Shown here piece after piece: positions 34,982 through 43,584 of a stretch of 64,000 bases of DNA. The stretch is from contig NZ_JBGSQX010000160.1 of NCBI RefSeq assembly GCF_041737845.1, positions 1 through 64,000 of the forward strand, written 5' to 3'. The notes beneath the pieces are model-generated. The model made no database searches. It had not been told where the DNA came from and saw only the letters and a list, made by a program, of their open reading frames with translations. This DNA is from Desulfococcus sp041737845. Lineage in GTDB: Bacteria > Desulfobacterota > Desulfobacteria > Desulfobacterales > Desulfococcaceae. Within the stretch, counting starts at the first letter, position 1, and every line of letters starts with the position of its first letter. The position numbers and the translations under genes were made by a program.

Positions 34982-36513
34982 AGGCGTTTCAGAGCCTCCC
35001 TCACCTCAATCCGGTCGTCGAATTTCAGGGTTTCCCTCCCGATAATCTGGTAGGTTTCATGCCCCTTGCCGGCAACCAGGATCACATCACCCGGTTGGGA
35101 TGCCTTCACGGCCAGCCGAATGGCCCGCCGGCGGTCGGGCTCCACCAGGAACCCCCTGCCGTTCAGCCCCATGGAGATCGCTTCGGGGTCATATTCCCGC
35201 GTGGCGACCTGCTTCACCCCCGGAAGCATCTCCCGGATGATCTCCATGGGGTCTTCGGTTCTGGGGTTGTCCGACGTCACCACGGCCAGATCGGCCAGGC
35301 GGCCGGCGATCTCGCCCATGATCGGCCGCTTCTTTCGATCCCGGTCTCCGCCGCACCCGAACACGCAGATAATCTTTTGTTTCGTCAGGGCCTTGACGGC
35401 CGCGAGAACATTCTCGAGTGCGTCGGGGGTATGGGCGTAATCGACGAAGACAAAGCGGCCCCGATCATTGGGGATCGATTCCAGCCGGCCCGGAACGGTG
35501 CGGAGCCCGGCAATCCCGGACTGGATCGCGGCAGGGGAAACGCCCACGGCCATGGCGGCTGCGGCGGCGCAGAGGATGTTTTCGGCGTTGTGTCTGCCGA
35601 CCAGCGGGGACTGAAAGGAGAACCTGCCGTCGGGTGTTGACATTTCTCCGGATATCCCGTCGAGGCGGCATTCAATCCCGCTTGCCCATACGGCGTTGTC
35701 GGCGGAAAACCCGGCCGTGACCGCGCGGACACCCATGATATCGGCCAGTTCCCGTCCCTGGGAATTGTTCCGGTTGATCACGGCGACCGCGCGGCCGCCC
35801 TTGGGTCCTGCGGCGAGATGGCGGGTGAAGAGGCGCTTTTTGCACTCCCAATAGCGGGCCATATCTCCGTGGTAGTCCAGGTGGTCCTGGCTCAAATTCG
35901 TAAACACAGCCACATCCATCCAGCATCCGTCGATGCGGCCCAGGTCGATGGCATGGGAGGACGCCTCCATCACCACATGGGTAACGCCGGCATCGCGCAT
36001 CCCCCCAAGAATCTGCTGAAGATCCAGGGATTCGGGCGTGGTGACGGGATTGCGGAAGTGCTTCCCGCCGTAATGATAGTCGATGGTTCCGATGACGCCG
36101 GTCGAAAAACCGGCGTGTTTCAGAATATTCTCGATGATCAGGCTGGTGGTGGTCTTGCCGTTGGTTCCGGTAATGCCGATCACCGTCATCCGACGTGACG
36201 GGTCGCCAAAAAATCGGCCGGCGACAAGCCCCATGGCCGCACGCGTATCCGCCACCTCCACAACGGCGGCATTCCGGTTTACGGGCTTCTGGACCATGAC
36301 GGCCGAAGCGCCCCGGGCCAGGGCGTCATCGATGAAGTCGTGGCCGTCCGCCTTGAAACCGGGAACGGCGATGAACAGCCCTCCCGGACGGACATCCTGT
36401 GACCGGTAATGGATGGATTCGATCTCCGGGTCCGCCATGGGGCCGCCGAAGGCATCCAGGGGGCGGCGGTAATTCAGGATCGAGACGGCTTCGATCAAAT
36501 GGGTGAGTTTCAT
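34978..36513 (-). CDS. murE: UDP-MurNAc-tripeptide synthetase, meso-diaminopimelate-adding
   Basis: Adds the third peptide residue to UDP-MurNAc-L-Ala-D-Glu. The protein has 511 residues. IHYRSQDVRPGGLFIAVPG, the ATP loop ITGTNGKTTTSLI near 112-124, the carbamylated-lysine segment and the C-terminal DNPRTEDP motif are visible. DNPR is the signature for meso-diaminopimelate specificity, implying an m-DAP peptidoglycan. It starts directly after the ftsI stop. Confidence 0.96.
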   Translation of the reverse strand: MKLTHLIEAVSILNYRRPLDAFGGPMADPEIESIHYRSQDVRPGGLFIAVPGFKADGHDFIDDALARGASAVMVQKPVNRNAAVVEVADTRAAMGLVAGRFFGDPSRRMTVIGITGTNGKTTTSLIIENILKHAGFSTGVIGTIDYHYGGKHFRNPVTTPESLDLQQILGGMRDAGVTHVVMEASSHAIDLGRIDGCWMDVAVFTNLSQDHLDYHGDMARYWECKKRLFTRHLAAGPKGGRAVAVINRNNSQGRELADIMGVRAVTAGFSADNAVWASGIECRLDGISGEMSTPDGRFSFQSPLVGRHNAENILCAAAAAMAVGVSPAAIQSGIAGLRTVPGRLESIPNDRGRFVFVDYAHTPDALENVLAAVKALTKQKIICVFGCGGDRDRKKRPIMGEIAGRLADLAVVTSDNPRTEDPMEIIREMLPGVKQVATREYDPEAISMGLNGRGFLVEPDRRRAIRLAVKASQPGDVILVAGKGHETYQIIGRETLKFDDRIEVREALKRL

Positions 36514-38247
36514 CTATGGGTGCACTTCCCCCAAGGCGGCCGTAAGTCGCTCCACATCGTTTCGGGGCGGGATGTTCATGTAATCGAGGCTCTCCCGAAC
36601 AATCTTCTTGAATGCCGGCGCAGCGACCGTTCCACCGTAATATTGGTTCTTGGGGTCGTCGAGTACGACGAGAACGGTCATGATCGGGGATTCCGCCGGC
36701 GCGAACCCCACAAAGGACGAAATGTAGGAGCCTCTTTCATAGCGGCCCTCCTTGTTGACCTTCCGGGCCGTTCCGGTTTTTCCGCAGACCGCATACCCTT
36801 CAATGTGGGCCGCGGTTCCGGTGCCGCCGGTTTCGACCACGGAGCGCATCATCTCCTTCATGATTTCAGATGTTTTTTCAGAGACGGCGCGCCTCACGAC
36901 CTTGGGTTTGACTTCCTCAACGATGTTCCCCTTCTGGTCGGTGATGGCCTTTACGACGTAGGGCTTCATCAAGACGCCCTTGTTGGCGATGGCGGACACC
37001 GCAGCGGCCAGTTGTATGGCAGTGGCGGACATCCCATGGCCGAATGCGACGACGCCGGTGTGCACCTGCGACCATTTCTGATAGGGCGTCAAAGCGCCCG
37101 GGGCCTCGCCCGGACAATCGATGCCGGTGGGTTCGCCGAAGCCGAACCCCTTGAAGGTCTGGTGAAGGGGTTCGGCGCCGATCATTTCGCTAATTTTCAT
37201 GGCGCCGATATTGCTGGAGAATTTAAGTATCTTTTGAACAGAAAGCCATCCGTATTCATGGGTATCGTGAATGGTGAATTTTCCGACCCTGTACTTTCCA
37301 TTTTCACAATAGAATATGGTGGAGGGTGTACAGCCGCCATGCTCGATAGCGGCCGCCACGCTGAAGATCTTCATGGTCGACCCCGGTTCGAAGGTGTCTG
37401 TTATCGCCCGGTTTCGATAGGCGGACCGGTCAAACCGACCATAGGCATTCGGGTTGAAAAACGGGTAGTTCGCGATGGCGTAGACCGCTCCGGTCGATGG
37501 GTTCATCACCACCGCCATTCCCAGTTTCGCCTCGTGCTCCTTGACGGCCTCTTCCAAAGCTTTTTCGGTGATGTACTGGATGGTTTTATCCACGGTCAGG
37601 ATGAGGTTTCTGGCGCTGGAATCAAGGGATTCTCCGTGCGCGCCGTCAAATTTTTTGCCCAGGGCGTCTTTCATCACCACAATTTTCTTGTCTTCGCCCT
37701 CAAGCTGAGCATCATAGTAAAACTCGACACCCTCCAGCCCGCGACCATCAAGACCCGTAAAACCGGTGATCTGGGCGGCAAGTGTGCTCTGAGGGTAATA
37801 CCTGCTGTGCTCCGGAATGAAATCGATCCCCGCAATCGAATGCTCCCTGACGGCCTTGACCTCCCGGGGCGTGACCTTCCGCTTAACCCATTTGAAGCCG
37901 TTTCCGGCGGCCAGCTTGGCCTTGAAGGCTTTCGGGTTGAGGCCCAGGGTTTTTGAGAGCTTCGACGCCGCCTCATTCCTGTCTTTCATCTGTTTGGGGT
38001 AGGCACCAATGGAAACCGCATCGATACTCACCGCCAGTTCATGATGGTTCGTGTCGTAGATGCCCCCCCGCTTTTCGCGGACGGTCATGGTTTTTCGGAT
38101 CTCCCTCTCCGCCTTTTCAGAAAGCTCGGGCCCCTGATAGACCTGTATATAAAACGCCTTGGCGATAATGGCCAGGAAAAGCACGATAAAAAGGCTTCCG
38201 ACAATGGTGATGCGAAGCTTCACATAGTTTTTTTCAGTTGGCTTCAT
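36514..38247 (-). CDS. ftsI: Septal peptidoglycan transpeptidase (penicillin-binding protein 3)
   Basis: Cross-links septal peptidoglycan together with FtsW. From the ATG at 38247 it has 577 residues: a short cytoplasmic tail, one membrane helix at about 13-33 (ITIVGSLFIVLFLAIIAKAF), and a PBP dimerisation domain with RGGIYD. The transpeptidase domain follows with the active-site FEPGSTMKIF, the SSN triad element in FSSNIGAM and KTGTARKV. The frame extends upstream to 38310, and no clear ribosome site decides the start; the chosen ATG overlaps the ftsL end by 14 bp. Confidence 0.95.
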   Translation of the reverse strand: MKPTEKNYVKLRITIVGSLFIVLFLAIIAKAFYIQVYQGPELSEKAEREIRKTMTVREKRGGIYDTNHHELAVSIDAVSIGAYPKQMKDRNEAASKLSKTLGLNPKAFKAKLAAGNGFKWVKRKVTPREVKAVREHSIAGIDFIPEHSRYYPQSTLAAQITGFTGLDGRGLEGVEFYYDAQLEGEDKKIVVMKDALGKKFDGAHGESLDSSARNLILTVDKTIQYITEKALEEAVKEHEAKLGMAVVMNPSTGAVYAIANYPFFNPNAYGRFDRSAYRNRAITDTFEPGSTMKIFSVAAAIEHGGCTPSTIFYCENGKYRVGKFTIHDTHEYGWLSVQKILKFSSNIGAMKISEMIGAEPLHQTFKGFGFGEPTGIDCPGEAPGALTPYQKWSQVHTGVVAFGHGMSATAIQLAAAVSAIANKGVLMKPYVVKAITDQKGNIVEEVKPKVVRRAVSEKTSEIMKEMMRSVVETGGTGTAAHIEGYAVCGKTGTARKVNKEGRYERGSYISSFVGFAPAESPIMTVLVVLDDPKNQYYGGTVAAPAFKKIVRESLDYMNIPPRNDVERLTAALGEVHP

Positions 38248-38557
38248 ATATGGGGTATGTCTTTTTCTGATCCGGTGAGGGTGTGACCAACTCAAGTTTG
38301 CTCCTGGCAATTTTTGAAATTCGTCCAGGCGATCGAAGCCGCGCGATCTCGATCTTCAACCTGTTCTGAATCTCTAAGAGTTTCTGGTGGTTTTCCATCT
38401 CCCTGGAAATTTCATATCCGATGCGGACACATTGCATGCGACTCCACGTGTGGACCAGCATCTGGCAGATAAAAACAGTCAGAATCAACACCCAGAATAT
38501 TACATTCCTGAAGGTATGCCCTTTGGCTGTTCCACCGAGCGCGCCATTTTCTATCAT
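38234..38557 (-). CDS. ftsL: Cell division protein FtsL
   Basis: A small bitopic protein of 107 residues, placed by both structure and position. It has a short N-terminus, one membrane helix at about 18-37 (VIFWVLILTVFICQMLVH) and a periplasmic leucine-zipper-like coiled coil at about 50-78 with Leu/Ile heptads, ending in SKLELVTPSPDQ. Sequence similarity to FtsL is weak, as usual in the family. It sits between rsmH and ftsI, the canonical location. Confidence 0.85.
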   Translation of the reverse strand: MIENGALGGTAKGHTFRNVIFWVLILTVFICQMLVHTWSRMQCVRIGYEISREMENHQKLLEIQNRLKIEIARLRSPGRISKIARSKLELVTPSPDQKKTYPIYEAN

Positions 38558-38596
38558 GACCCCATCGTCCCCAATCGGCTTTCGGAAAGCGCCATG

Positions 38597-39556
38597 CTAT
38601 AATTTTTCCGCCGCTCGGAGGGTGGTGCTTCGCGACATGGGATTCCGATCGACCTCTCCGGCAGTCGGCCGGCATGCTTTTCGCGTCAGGACCTTCATGG
38701 TCTTTCTTCCCCCGCAGCAGCAGACGGGAATTCCCGGGGGGCAGCCGCATGCAGTTTCAAGGCGCCTCATCCGGTGCTTGACGATCCGGTCTTCCAGGGA
38801 ATGAAAGGAGAGGACACACAGCCGTCCCCCGGGGGCAAGCAATCCGGGGGCCTGATCCATGAATGCCTCGATACTGTCGAGTTCGCGGTTGACGGCAATC
38901 CTGAGCGCCATGAAGACCCGCGTCGCCGGATGAATGCGGCGCCCCTCCCCGGATTTCGCCCCCGGCTTTTTTTTCGGCGCCGGGACCGCCCTGCGGACGA
39001 TCTCTGCCAGGGACAGGCTGGATCGAACGGGGCAGCCCTTCCTCTCCGCCACGATGGCCCTGGCGATGCGCCCCGCCCATCTCTCTTCCCCGTACTCCCG
39101 GAAAATCCGCTTGAGCTCCCCCTCGGCCAGCGTGTTGACCATCAACTCCGCGGTCATCTCCGTATCGGTATTCATGCGCATGTCCAGCGGTTCATCCCTT
39201 GAAAAGCTGAACCCCCTGCCGCTGGCCTCGATGTGGTAGAGGGAAATGCCCAAATCCGCCAAAATGCCGTCGACGGACCGGATTCCGATGCTCTCGATCA
39301 ACTCGGAAATCCGGGAAAAGTTGCCGTGGAGAAGGCGGACATTCGCAGGCCACGGCGCCAGGACCCTTTCTGCATGCCGGAGTGCATCCCGGTCCTGGTC
39401 GATGCCGATCAGCATGCCGTCCGGCAGGATGCGCTCCAGGATCGCACGAGAATGCCCGGCGCCCCCGACCGTGGCGTCGACGATCGTCTTTCCGGGCCGG
39501 CAATCCAGATAATGAAGAACCTCCTCGGGCATGACCGATACATGCCTGTATTTCAG
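38597..39556 (-). CDS. rsmH: 16S rRNA (cytosine(1402)-N(4))-methyltransferase, non-AUG start likely
   Basis: SAM-dependent methylation of C1402 in the ribosomal P site. The SAM loop VDATVGGAGHS, DQDRDAL and LADLGISLYHIE are standard, and the C-terminus carries FHSLEDRIVKHRMR. The first ATG in frame is at 39532, giving 311 residues beginning MPEEVLHYL. The frame continues upstream without a stop and encodes KYRHVSV, restoring the family's HxPVMxxEV motif (here HVSVMPEEV). No ATG, GTG or TTG lies in that extension; CTG at 39556 would give a 319-residue protein. The coordinates use that CTG as a tentative start. Confidence 0.9.
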   Translation of the reverse strand: MKYRHVSVMPEEVLHYLDCRPGKTIVDATVGGAGHSRAILERILPDGMLIGIDQDRDALRHAERVLAPWPANVRLLHGNFSRISELIESIGIRSVDGILADLGISLYHIEASGRGFSFSRDEPLDMRMNTDTEMTAELMVNTLAEGELKRIFREYGEERWAGRIARAIVAERKGCPVRSSLSLAEIVRRAVPAPKKKPGAKSGEGRRIHPATRVFMALRIAVNRELDSIEAFMDQAPGLLAPGGRLCVLSFHSLEDRIVKHRMRRLETACGCPPGIPVCCCGGRKTMKVLTRKACRPTAGEVDRNPMSRSTTLRAAEKL

Positions 39557-39693
39557 AGAGATATCAGATGTAAGAATACCCGTTTCCTTTTCGCCGCCTC
39601 ATGCCGCAGGCCCGCCGGCCGGCCACATGGGTCACCCTCCTGCCGGAAGCACGGGGCTTCACATATTCGCCCGCACGACACCTGATGGGGGAA

Positions 39694-39721
39694 ATTACAT
39701 TCATTTTTGAATAAGTGTCAA
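39694..39721 (-). promoter_or_regulatory. Predicted sigma70-type promoter for the dcw cluster
   Basis: On the minus strand TTGACA (39721-39716) and TGTAAT (39699-39694) are separated by 16 bp. The leader to rsmH would be about 130 nt and holds no mraZ gene. Confidence 0.7.
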
Positions 39722-39767
39722 GGAAAAACAAAGGATTATATGGCTGTTATCCGCTCACCGCCCCGTT

Positions 39768-40187
39768 CTATTTGATCTCTGCGGAGATCTTCCGGGCGAT
39801 GGTTTTGATTTCATCCATATTTCCAGGCGTTAACTCCCAATGGCTCATGGGAAGCGCCGGCGCCCCCTTCACGCGAGGCACCAGGTGAAGGTGATAGTGC
39901 ATCACCACCTGGCCGACGGCGGCGCCGTTGAGCTGCAGGACTGCGATCCCCTCCGTGTCCAGGGCGCTCCTGAGGGCATGGGCAATGGCTTTGGAGGCGG
40001 CGTGAACCGCAGCAAGATCCTCCGATGCCATTTCCCAGATGTTTTCCGCGTGGACCTTGGGGATGACGAGCGCATGACCTTTCGAGATCGGATGGATGTC
40101 CATGAATGCGAAAACGCGCTCATCCTCGTAGATTCTCGTGCTGGGAATCTCTCCTCTGATGATCTTGCAGAAGATGCAGTCTTTCAT
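39768..40187 (-). CDS. HIT family (histidine triad) nucleotide-binding protein
   Basis: 139 residues from the ATG at 40187, which is preceded by GAGGAGG at a 5-nt spacing; the open frame upstream to 40304 lacks support. CIFCKIIRGEIPS opens the domain, with two Cys that may bind Zn together with His residues. DIHPISKGHALVIPK and the triad HYHLHLVPR are intact. Such proteins hydrolyse AMP-lysine or related nucleotide phosphoramidates. It follows the HU gene on the same strand after a gap containing inverted and tandem repeats. Confidence 0.93.
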   Translation of the reverse strand: MKDCIFCKIIRGEIPSTRIYEDERVFAFMDIHPISKGHALVIPKVHAENIWEMASEDLAAVHAASKAIAHALRSALDTEGIAVLQLNGAAVGQVVMHYHLHLVPRVKGAPALPMSHWELTPGNMDEIKTIARKISAEIK

Positions 40188-40230
40188 CTGTTCCTCCTCG
40201 TGGTGAAAAAGCCCATCCGTCCATCCATCG

Positions 40231-40260
40231 GGTCGGGGCGGGTCGGGGCGGGTCGGGGCC
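40231..40260. repeat. Short tandem repeat, 10-bp unit
   Basis: Three head-to-tail copies of GGTCGGGGCG (the last ends in C), just upstream of the HIT gene start. No function is evident. Confidence 0.8.
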
Positions 40261-40299
40261 GCCCGGTCGAAGCGATTCCGGCGGTGTTCTTGAAGGCTC

Positions 40300-40342
40300 G
40301 CCATAACGGCCTTGAGGGCGGATGGCGTTCGGCCGTTATGGC
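40300..40342 (-). other. Perfect 12-bp inverted repeat between the HU and HIT genes
   Basis: GCCATAACGGCC (40300-40311) and GGCCGTTATGGC (40331-40342) are separated by 19 nt. The hairpin lies just after the HU stop but has no T run, so it may be a weak terminator, an mRNA-stability element or part of a dispersed repeat. Confidence 0.5.
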
Positions 40343-40364
40343 TGCCTGGCCTGTTCCGCTCAGC

Positions 40365-40637
40365 TTAGATGGATTCCTTCAGTTTTTTTCCGGGGGAAAA
40401 TTTAACGACATTCCGGGCGGCGATCTTGATCGCCTTTCCTGTCTGGGGGTTTCGTCCGGTGCGGGCTTCTCGATGAACCTTGGAAAAGGTCCCGAAGCCA
40501 ATCAGCACGACCTTTCCGTCCTTTTCCTTGAGGGCATCGGTGATGCCGTCTGTCAGGGCGCTGATCGCCTTGGCGGCCGCTGTTTTCGTAATCCCCGCAT
40601 CCTCTGCAATCTTGTTGATCAGGTCTGTTCTTGTCAT
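40365..40637 (-). CDS. HU/IHF family histone-like DNA-binding protein
   Basis: Architectural DNA-binding protein of 90 residues. MTRTDLINKIAEDAGITKTAAAKA opens the helical dimerisation part (in part quoted), GFGTFSKVHREARTGRNPQTGKAI contains the beta arm with the conserved RNPQTG, and VKFSPGKKLKE closes it. AAAGGAG precedes the ATG at 40637; the upstream open frame to 40814 is not supported. A TTGACA hexamer lies about 200 bp upstream, without a good -10. HU versus IHF subunit cannot be settled from this copy alone. Confidence 0.95.
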   Translation of the reverse strand: MTRTDLINKIAEDAGITKTAAAKAISALTDGITDALKEKDGKVVLIGFGTFSKVHREARTGRNPQTGKAIKIAARNVVKFSPGKKLKESI

Positions 40638-40921
40638 CTGTTTCTCCTTTTGCGCGAAAATTGAATGAAAATGGTCATCCCCTGTCCGCCGGAGCGAAAG
40701 ACCGCACCTCCTCATTGCAGCATTTCGCATCCTTCTCGTTCGAACGATTCCATGGCAACGCCATTCGATCGGACCTGATTTTCGCGGCAGGCGAGTGACA
40801 CTCAGGACGATCAATGCAGAATTGTCTTTTTCTTGTCAATGTAAAAATCTTGTTTTGCGGGGTTTTTCGAGGGCCTCACGAATTTTTTCGATCGATGGGA
40901 CGCAGCAATACCCATGAATTC

Positions 40922-41218
40922 TCAAAAATCATCCTTCGCATCGCATTCAATTCTGGCGTGCCGGCATGACCGGTAGATGCCGCCGGCTTCAAAGAAATTC
41001 GACCCCGGGATAGGAGGGGAACCCATCGGGGTCGGGCGTTTTGCTTTGTTGAGCGGGAGGGATTTGCACCTTTTTTCCACTGCAGACGGGTGCGGCGGTC
41101 GGCTGGGCTGGCGATGCCTCAACACCTTGCGCACCGCATAGGAAAGCTCACCGATGGTGAATGGCTTCTGAATGAATCCGCTCGCCCCCTTCTGGAGAAG
41201 CTGCTCCGCGTACCCGCC
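40922..41218 (-). pseudogene. Remnant of a response-regulator receiver domain
   Basis: From the TGA at 41221-41219 the frame reads GGYAEQLLQKGASGFIQKPF and then TIGELSYAVRKVLRH. This is the C-terminal third of a receiver domain of the type ending hybrid kinases (usually SSGY...KGxxGFIQKPF...L...VRxVL). No start codon or N-terminal two-thirds is found upstream: the matching strand is interrupted by stops, and the next gene ends at 41296. After about 41120 the frame continues into unrelated sequence until a stop at 40922. It is best read as a decayed fragment. Confidence 0.65.
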
Positions 41219-41295
41219 TCAGGGCAGGGTGCGCAGCATCGAAGGCATGTCTGCGGCTGGACCGCTCAACATGCCGGGACGATTGCCCGATACCG

Positions 41296-42318
41296 TCAAA
41301 GCGGTTCTAGAATCGAAAGCTCCGAATCATCTGCGGCCTTATGACATCTCCTCTCCAGGGTCTCGATCACCTTTTTCTGCTGAAGGGTCAGGCTCTCAAA
41401 GCAGACGCCGATCCCTCTCTCATCGCGCCGTACCACCTGGCAATCGATGACCGCGGGGCGGTCGATTTCAGGCGTCGACAACGAGAGGCTGATTCTGTCG
41501 CCCAGTTGAATTGTTTGATCGGTCTCGATGTAGGCGCCCCCCAGACTGATATCGCGCAAAAAGCACTGGTAGGTCAAATCGCTGATGTCATAATCAACCG
41601 CCACAAGGAGATTATAGCGGTCATGCTTGCGGAGGTTGGACTGGAGGCACTTTTGTTCGTCAATCAGCCGGCTGCTTTCCATCATCAGCCCCATAAGGGG
41701 CGTCGTGATCTCGACCTCCTTTTCATCCTGGGCATAATCGATGTCGATGACGACGTGTTCCCAGCTCAAGATCGTGAGGGCCGCCGGCTCGCCGCGCAGA
41801 TCCTCGACCTCGGCTGCGATGAGTTCGCCTTTGTGGATCCATAAAAACGCGATCCGGCCCTTGCCGCGGACCTGCAGCATGCATGTGCGGCCCTCGAGTT
41901 CGATCATCTGGAGAAACGAGGAGAGATTCACGCCCCGGACCTGCCCGCCATAGGAGATGCCCAGTTCGGTAAAAATCCTCTGGGTCAGGAGGCTGATGTC
42001 GAGTGCACGATCAAAATGCACCGCCGTCGGAATCTGCTTGATCTTGGCGCGAAGCATGGGCGAGGCATTGCTCGTCATGACGATCACACGGACGTCCGGA
42101 TGCTGCTTCGCCAAAATAACAACCAGTTCAAAACCGTCAATTTTGGGGAGGCGAAGCCCGGTGATCACCACATGAACGGGTCGACTGGCGAGAATATCCA
42201 GGGCCGCCCTGCCGTTTTCCGCCGAAAGCACATTCAAGAACCCGCTCTGACTTTTCAATAGCCCCACAAGGGTATCGAGCATGAACGGATCGCTGTCCAC
42301 TATCAGTACATTTTTCAT
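41296..42318 (-). CDS. Pseudo-receiver, DUF4388 and PilZ domain protein
   Basis: A 340-residue signalling protein. The N-terminal receiver fold (MKNVLIVDSDPFML) keeps the acidic pair, but the phospho-acceptor position is Gly54 (VVITGLRLP, where family members have Asp), and the conserved Lys near residue 104 is Arg (HFDRALD). It is therefore unlikely to be phosphorylated normally. A DUF4388 domain spans about 128-190. A PilZ domain with RKHDR at 230-234 and DISLGG at 256-261 has the full c-di-GMP-binding motif pair. The protein may link c-di-GMP to motility or surface functions, but the target is unknown. The neighbouring gene also encodes a PilZ protein. Confidence 0.88.
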   Translation of the reverse strand: MKNVLIVDSDPFMLDTLVGLLKSQSGFLNVLSAENGRAALDILASRPVHVVITGLRLPKIDGFELVVILAKQHPDVRVIVMTSNASPMLRAKIKQIPTAVHFDRALDISLLTQRIFTELGISYGGQVRGVNLSSFLQMIELEGRTCMLQVRGKGRIAFLWIHKGELIAAEVEDLRGEPAALTILSWEHVVIDIDYAQDEKEVEITTPLMGLMMESSRLIDEQKCLQSNLRKHDRYNLLVAVDYDISDLTYQCFLRDISLGGAYIETDQTIQLGDRISLSLSTPEIDRPAVIDCQVVRRDERGIGVCFESLTLQQKKVIETLERRCHKAADDSELSILEPL

Positions 42319-42423
42319 CTGGCCAGGCCTCCTGATGCGGTAGTCGGATCAGGGTCATTTAGATCAGACACATAGGTTTGGGGATCACATTCAGAACTCA
42401 AAAAAGAACACGCCTCGCGCACC

Positions 42424-42897
42424 TTACAGCAGGTAAAATCCCAATTCCTTGTCATAGACGTTTTGGGGATCCATTGAATAAAACGCCGCGCCGACGGTTT
42501 CTCCGGTAATCAACTGAACCTTGACCTCCTTTCGGATCACCGTCTGGCTGTCGTTATCCAGTTTGAATTCAACCATCAGCAGATCTCCCACCTTGAACGG
42601 CGTGCGGCCGAAAACTTCAAACCCAAGCCCTTGCCGGGAGAGGTCTTTCACCACGATGGAAAAATCGCGCGACCCGCTTTTCAGGGAGCATTTCCCCGCC
42701 AATTTCACCTTCTTCCGGTAAAATTTTCTTCTCTCAAGAACGACCTTGAAGCTGTGTCCGCAGACGCATCGCGCCGTAAATCGAATGAAACGATCCAATT
42801 TTGAATATTGGCCGACATCCATCGATTTGACCAAATTACACTGGGGGCATTTGAATACCGCGGTCCGATCATCTTCCAGGAATGCCCTGTTCTCCAT
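42424..42897 (-). CDS. Zinc-ribbon and PilZ domain protein
   Basis: 157 residues from the ATG at 42897, preceded by AGGTGG; the extension to 42927 lacks a ribosome site. Near the N-terminus two Cys pairs (CPQC near 17-20 and CVCG near 44-47) form a probable zinc ribbon. The PilZ domain follows, with RKFYR near 57 and DLSRQGLGFE near 84, the c-di-GMP-binding pair. It lies 105 bp upstream of the pseudo-receiver PilZ gene on the same strand and may be co-transcribed with it. Confidence 0.85.
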   Translation of the reverse strand: MENRAFLEDDRTAVFKCPQCNLVKSMDVGQYSKLDRFIRFTARCVCGHSFKVVLERRKFYRKKVKLAGKCSLKSGSRDFSIVVKDLSRQGLGFEVFGRTPFKVGDLLMVEFKLDNDSQTVIRKEVKVQLITGETVGAAFYSMDPQNVYDKELGFYLL

Positions 42898-43459
42898 AAG
42901 TCCACCTAAGGCCCACTCATATCGCAATTATAGACGCCTTCCGCTTTTTCCTCTTCTTATCGTCATTACAGCAAACGGTCTTTTTTTACAAAAAAATAGT
43001 TCAATGCCGCAAGCGAATTATTGCTGAGCCGCCAGCGCGGGAAAAAAGGCGGCGCTATCGGCTGAAAAGCAACAAGCAGATTTCATTCGGCTTGAACGGT
43101 GCGGATGCAATGCTTGGTTTCCCGGAACTGCCGGCACGTTAATCATCGACACCATTCATATCCCCGAATGCCGCAGTGCGGAGCCTTCCCAGGGATGACC
43201 ACCCAAGAGTCGCCGGCAGATTGGACGTTTCCCGCATGAGGTGATACCTTTCCAATTCCGATTCTTCAAAACAGGGGATAGCGTAGACAGAAAAGCGTCA
43301 ACACTTCTTACCCCCCTGCCCTCCACAGAGTTGTTTTTATTTCCGGGAAAACAACACAATTATGGCGGCACCAGAGCACGAATAGGTAAAAAAACTGGGA
43401 GAAGATTTTTCCAACAAAAAAGGGCCACGGAGCAGTCTCCGCAACCCTTTGAATTTGTT
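42898..43459. other. Intergenic region between tRNA-Gln(CUG) and the PilZ gene
   Basis: About 560 bp. I see no convincing gene here: the short frames have no ribosome site or recognisable protein. It holds the terminator at 43415-43450 and an AT-rich segment with T and A runs near 42990-43010 that probably carries the PilZ gene promoter. A short GCCGCC/GGCGGC inverted repeat lies near 43029-43053. Confidence 0.6.
43415..43450 (-). terminator. Terminator of the gltX - tRNA-Gln transcript
   Basis: On the minus strand AAAGGG-TT-GCGGAG pairs with CTCCG-TG-GCCC around an ACTG loop and is followed by six T residues. It lies 10 nt beyond the tRNA 3' end. Confidence 0.85.
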
Positions 43460-43533
43460 TGGCTGAGGGACAAGGATTCGAACCTTGGTTAACGGGGCCA
43501 GAACCCGTCGTCCTACCACTAGACGATCCCTCA
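43460..43533 (-). tRNA. tRNA-Gln (anticodon CUG)
   Basis: The acceptor stem TGAGGGA pairs with TCCCTCA, followed by discriminator G and an encoded CCA. The D arm contains TCTAGTGGTAGGA. The anticodon stem ACGGG/CCCGT closes TTCTGGC (anticodon CTG), and the T arm is AAGG-TTCGAAT-CCTT. It lies 51 bp downstream of gltX on the same strand. Confidence 0.96.
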
Positions 43534-43584
43534 TCAAAGATCAGGCTCTTTTATCCAAAAGCCTGAATTGTGTCAAGAAAAAAA

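Noticed and set aside
40231..40260. CRISPR-like repeat
   Set aside because: It is three 10-bp tandem copies without spacers; no CRISPR array or cas gene is present in the window.
42898..43459. Small genes in the gap upstream of tRNA-Gln(CUG)
   Set aside because: The short frames have no ribosome sites, atypical composition and no family resemblance.
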